15,216 nucleotides of DNA, from positions 1-15,216 of the forward strand of contig JBFJVZ010000160.1 in NCBI GenBank assembly GCA_041623895.1. Direction: 5' to 3'. How positions within the stretch are numbered: the stretch's first letter is position 1; every line of letters begins with the position of its first letter. This document shows, piece after piece, positions 14,734 to 15,216 of this stretch. Under the pieces are notes generated by a model. The model was not told the origin of the DNA, did no database searches, and saw only the letters and a program-made list of their open reading frames with translations. This DNA comes from JBFJVZ01 sp041623895. Lineage in GTDB: Bacteria; Planctomycetota; Planctomycetia; Pirellulales; Pirellulaceae. Made by a program: the position numbers and the translations under genes.

Positions 14734-15216
14734 ATGAGTACGACGCGTGCCGGGACTGATTCCAGAGTGATGAATGGAGCCGATATTTTGGTCAAATCGC
14801 TGGTGGATCACGGCGTAGAAGTACTTTTCGCCTATCCGGGCGGCGCCAGCATGCCGCTGCACCAGGCATTGACCCGTTTTGGCGGTTCGATCCGAACGAT
14901 TCTGCCCCGTCACGAACAGGGGGGTGGGTTCGCCGCCCAAGGTTACGCCCGGGCTACGGGCAAAGTCGGTGTCGTGATGGCGACCAGCGGACCGGGAGCG
15001 ACCAACCTGGTCACTGCCATTGCCGACGCCAAGCTTGATAGCGTGCCACTGCTGTGCATCACCGGCCAGGTTCCCACCAAGGCGATCGGTAGCGACGCTT
15101 TTCAGGAAACCCCCATGGTGGAAGTCTGCCGGGGAATCACCAAGCACCACTATCTGGTCACCGACATCGCAGATCTTCCCCGCATCATGAAAGAGGCGTT
15201 CCATGTTGCTGCCAGC
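14734..15216 (+). CDS. ilvB: Acetolactate synthase large subunit (partial, 3' end outside window)
   Basis: The 161 visible residues are the N-terminal ThDP-binding (PYR) domain of the enzyme that condenses pyruvate into acetolactate, the first common step of valine/leucine/isoleucine synthesis. Seen: NGADILVKSLVDHGVEVLFAYPGG, then RHEQGGGFAAQGYARATG with the catalytic glutamate at E61, MATSGPGATNLVTAIADA, ITGQVPTKAIGSDAFQE and the following ITKHHYLV. The ATG at 14734 gives a 12-residue lead; Met13 (14770) is an alternative. It is the only plus-strand gene in the window and diverges from crcB. Whether a small subunit (ilvN) follows cannot be seen. IlvB is preferred over other ThDP enzymes because of the GSDAFQE context. 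Confidence 0.93.
   Translation, partial: MSTTRAGTDSRVMNGADILVKSLVDHGVEVLFAYPGGASMPLHQALTRFGGSIRTILPRHEQGGGFAAQGYARATGKVGVVMATSGPGATNLVTAIADAKLDSVPLLCITGQVPTKAIGSDAFQETPMVEVCRGITKHHYLVTDIADLPRIMKEAFHVAAS

Overview
The window looks like chromosome of a planctomycete, most probably a Rhodopirellula/Pirellulaceae-type organism. The evidence is two tandem pairs of genes from families greatly expanded in that phylum (planctomycete cytochrome C/DUF1549/DUF1553 proteins, each followed by a Tat-exported DUF1501 protein), moderate GC by eye, and start sites mostly without a clear Shine-Dalgarno sequence. No rRNA, tRNA, CRISPR array, transposase or phage gene was seen.

Layout: everything from 1 to 14521 is read from the minus strand; only the last gene is on the plus strand. 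In minus-strand order: crcB (fluoride channel), a large exported beta-propeller/CBM9-like protein, a six-helix membrane protein and a DUF2007 protein form a tightly packed cluster (ends overlap or lie 24 bp apart). After a 215-bp gap comes PSCyt/DUF1553 gene 2, then a small insert, then DUF1501 gene 2. After 168 bp come PSCyt/DUF1553 gene 1 and DUF1501 gene 1 (2 bp apart), and after 88 bp nagB and nagA (16 bp apart; nagA runs off the left edge). At the right edge, ilvB (acetolactate synthase large subunit, partial) diverges from crcB.

Working together: nagB and nagA convert N-acetylglucosamine-6-phosphate to fructose-6-phosphate. They sit directly downstream of two pairs of putative exported c-type-cytochrome-like and Tat-secreted DUF1501 proteins, which suggests, without proving, a link between surface or periplasmic polymer processing and amino-sugar use.

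Most unusual region: 6591-7169. A small four-helix-bundle gene (23S rRNA intervening-sequence protein/Avd-like family) lies between PSCyt gene 2 and its DUF1501 partner. It is bracketed by four tracts built from one heptamer, RGAAGGN. Two tracts form a 33-bp direct repeat (32/33 identical) exactly flanking the gene; the other two are in the opposite orientation, one of them a perfect 7 x 7-bp array. The repeat starts at the first base after the PSCyt stop codon, supplies the stop codon of the small gene, and encodes the N-terminus of the DUF1501 protein. In the other pair the same two gene types are only 2 bp apart, so this looks like a cassette inserted into an operon. It is my best candidate for an undescribed element.
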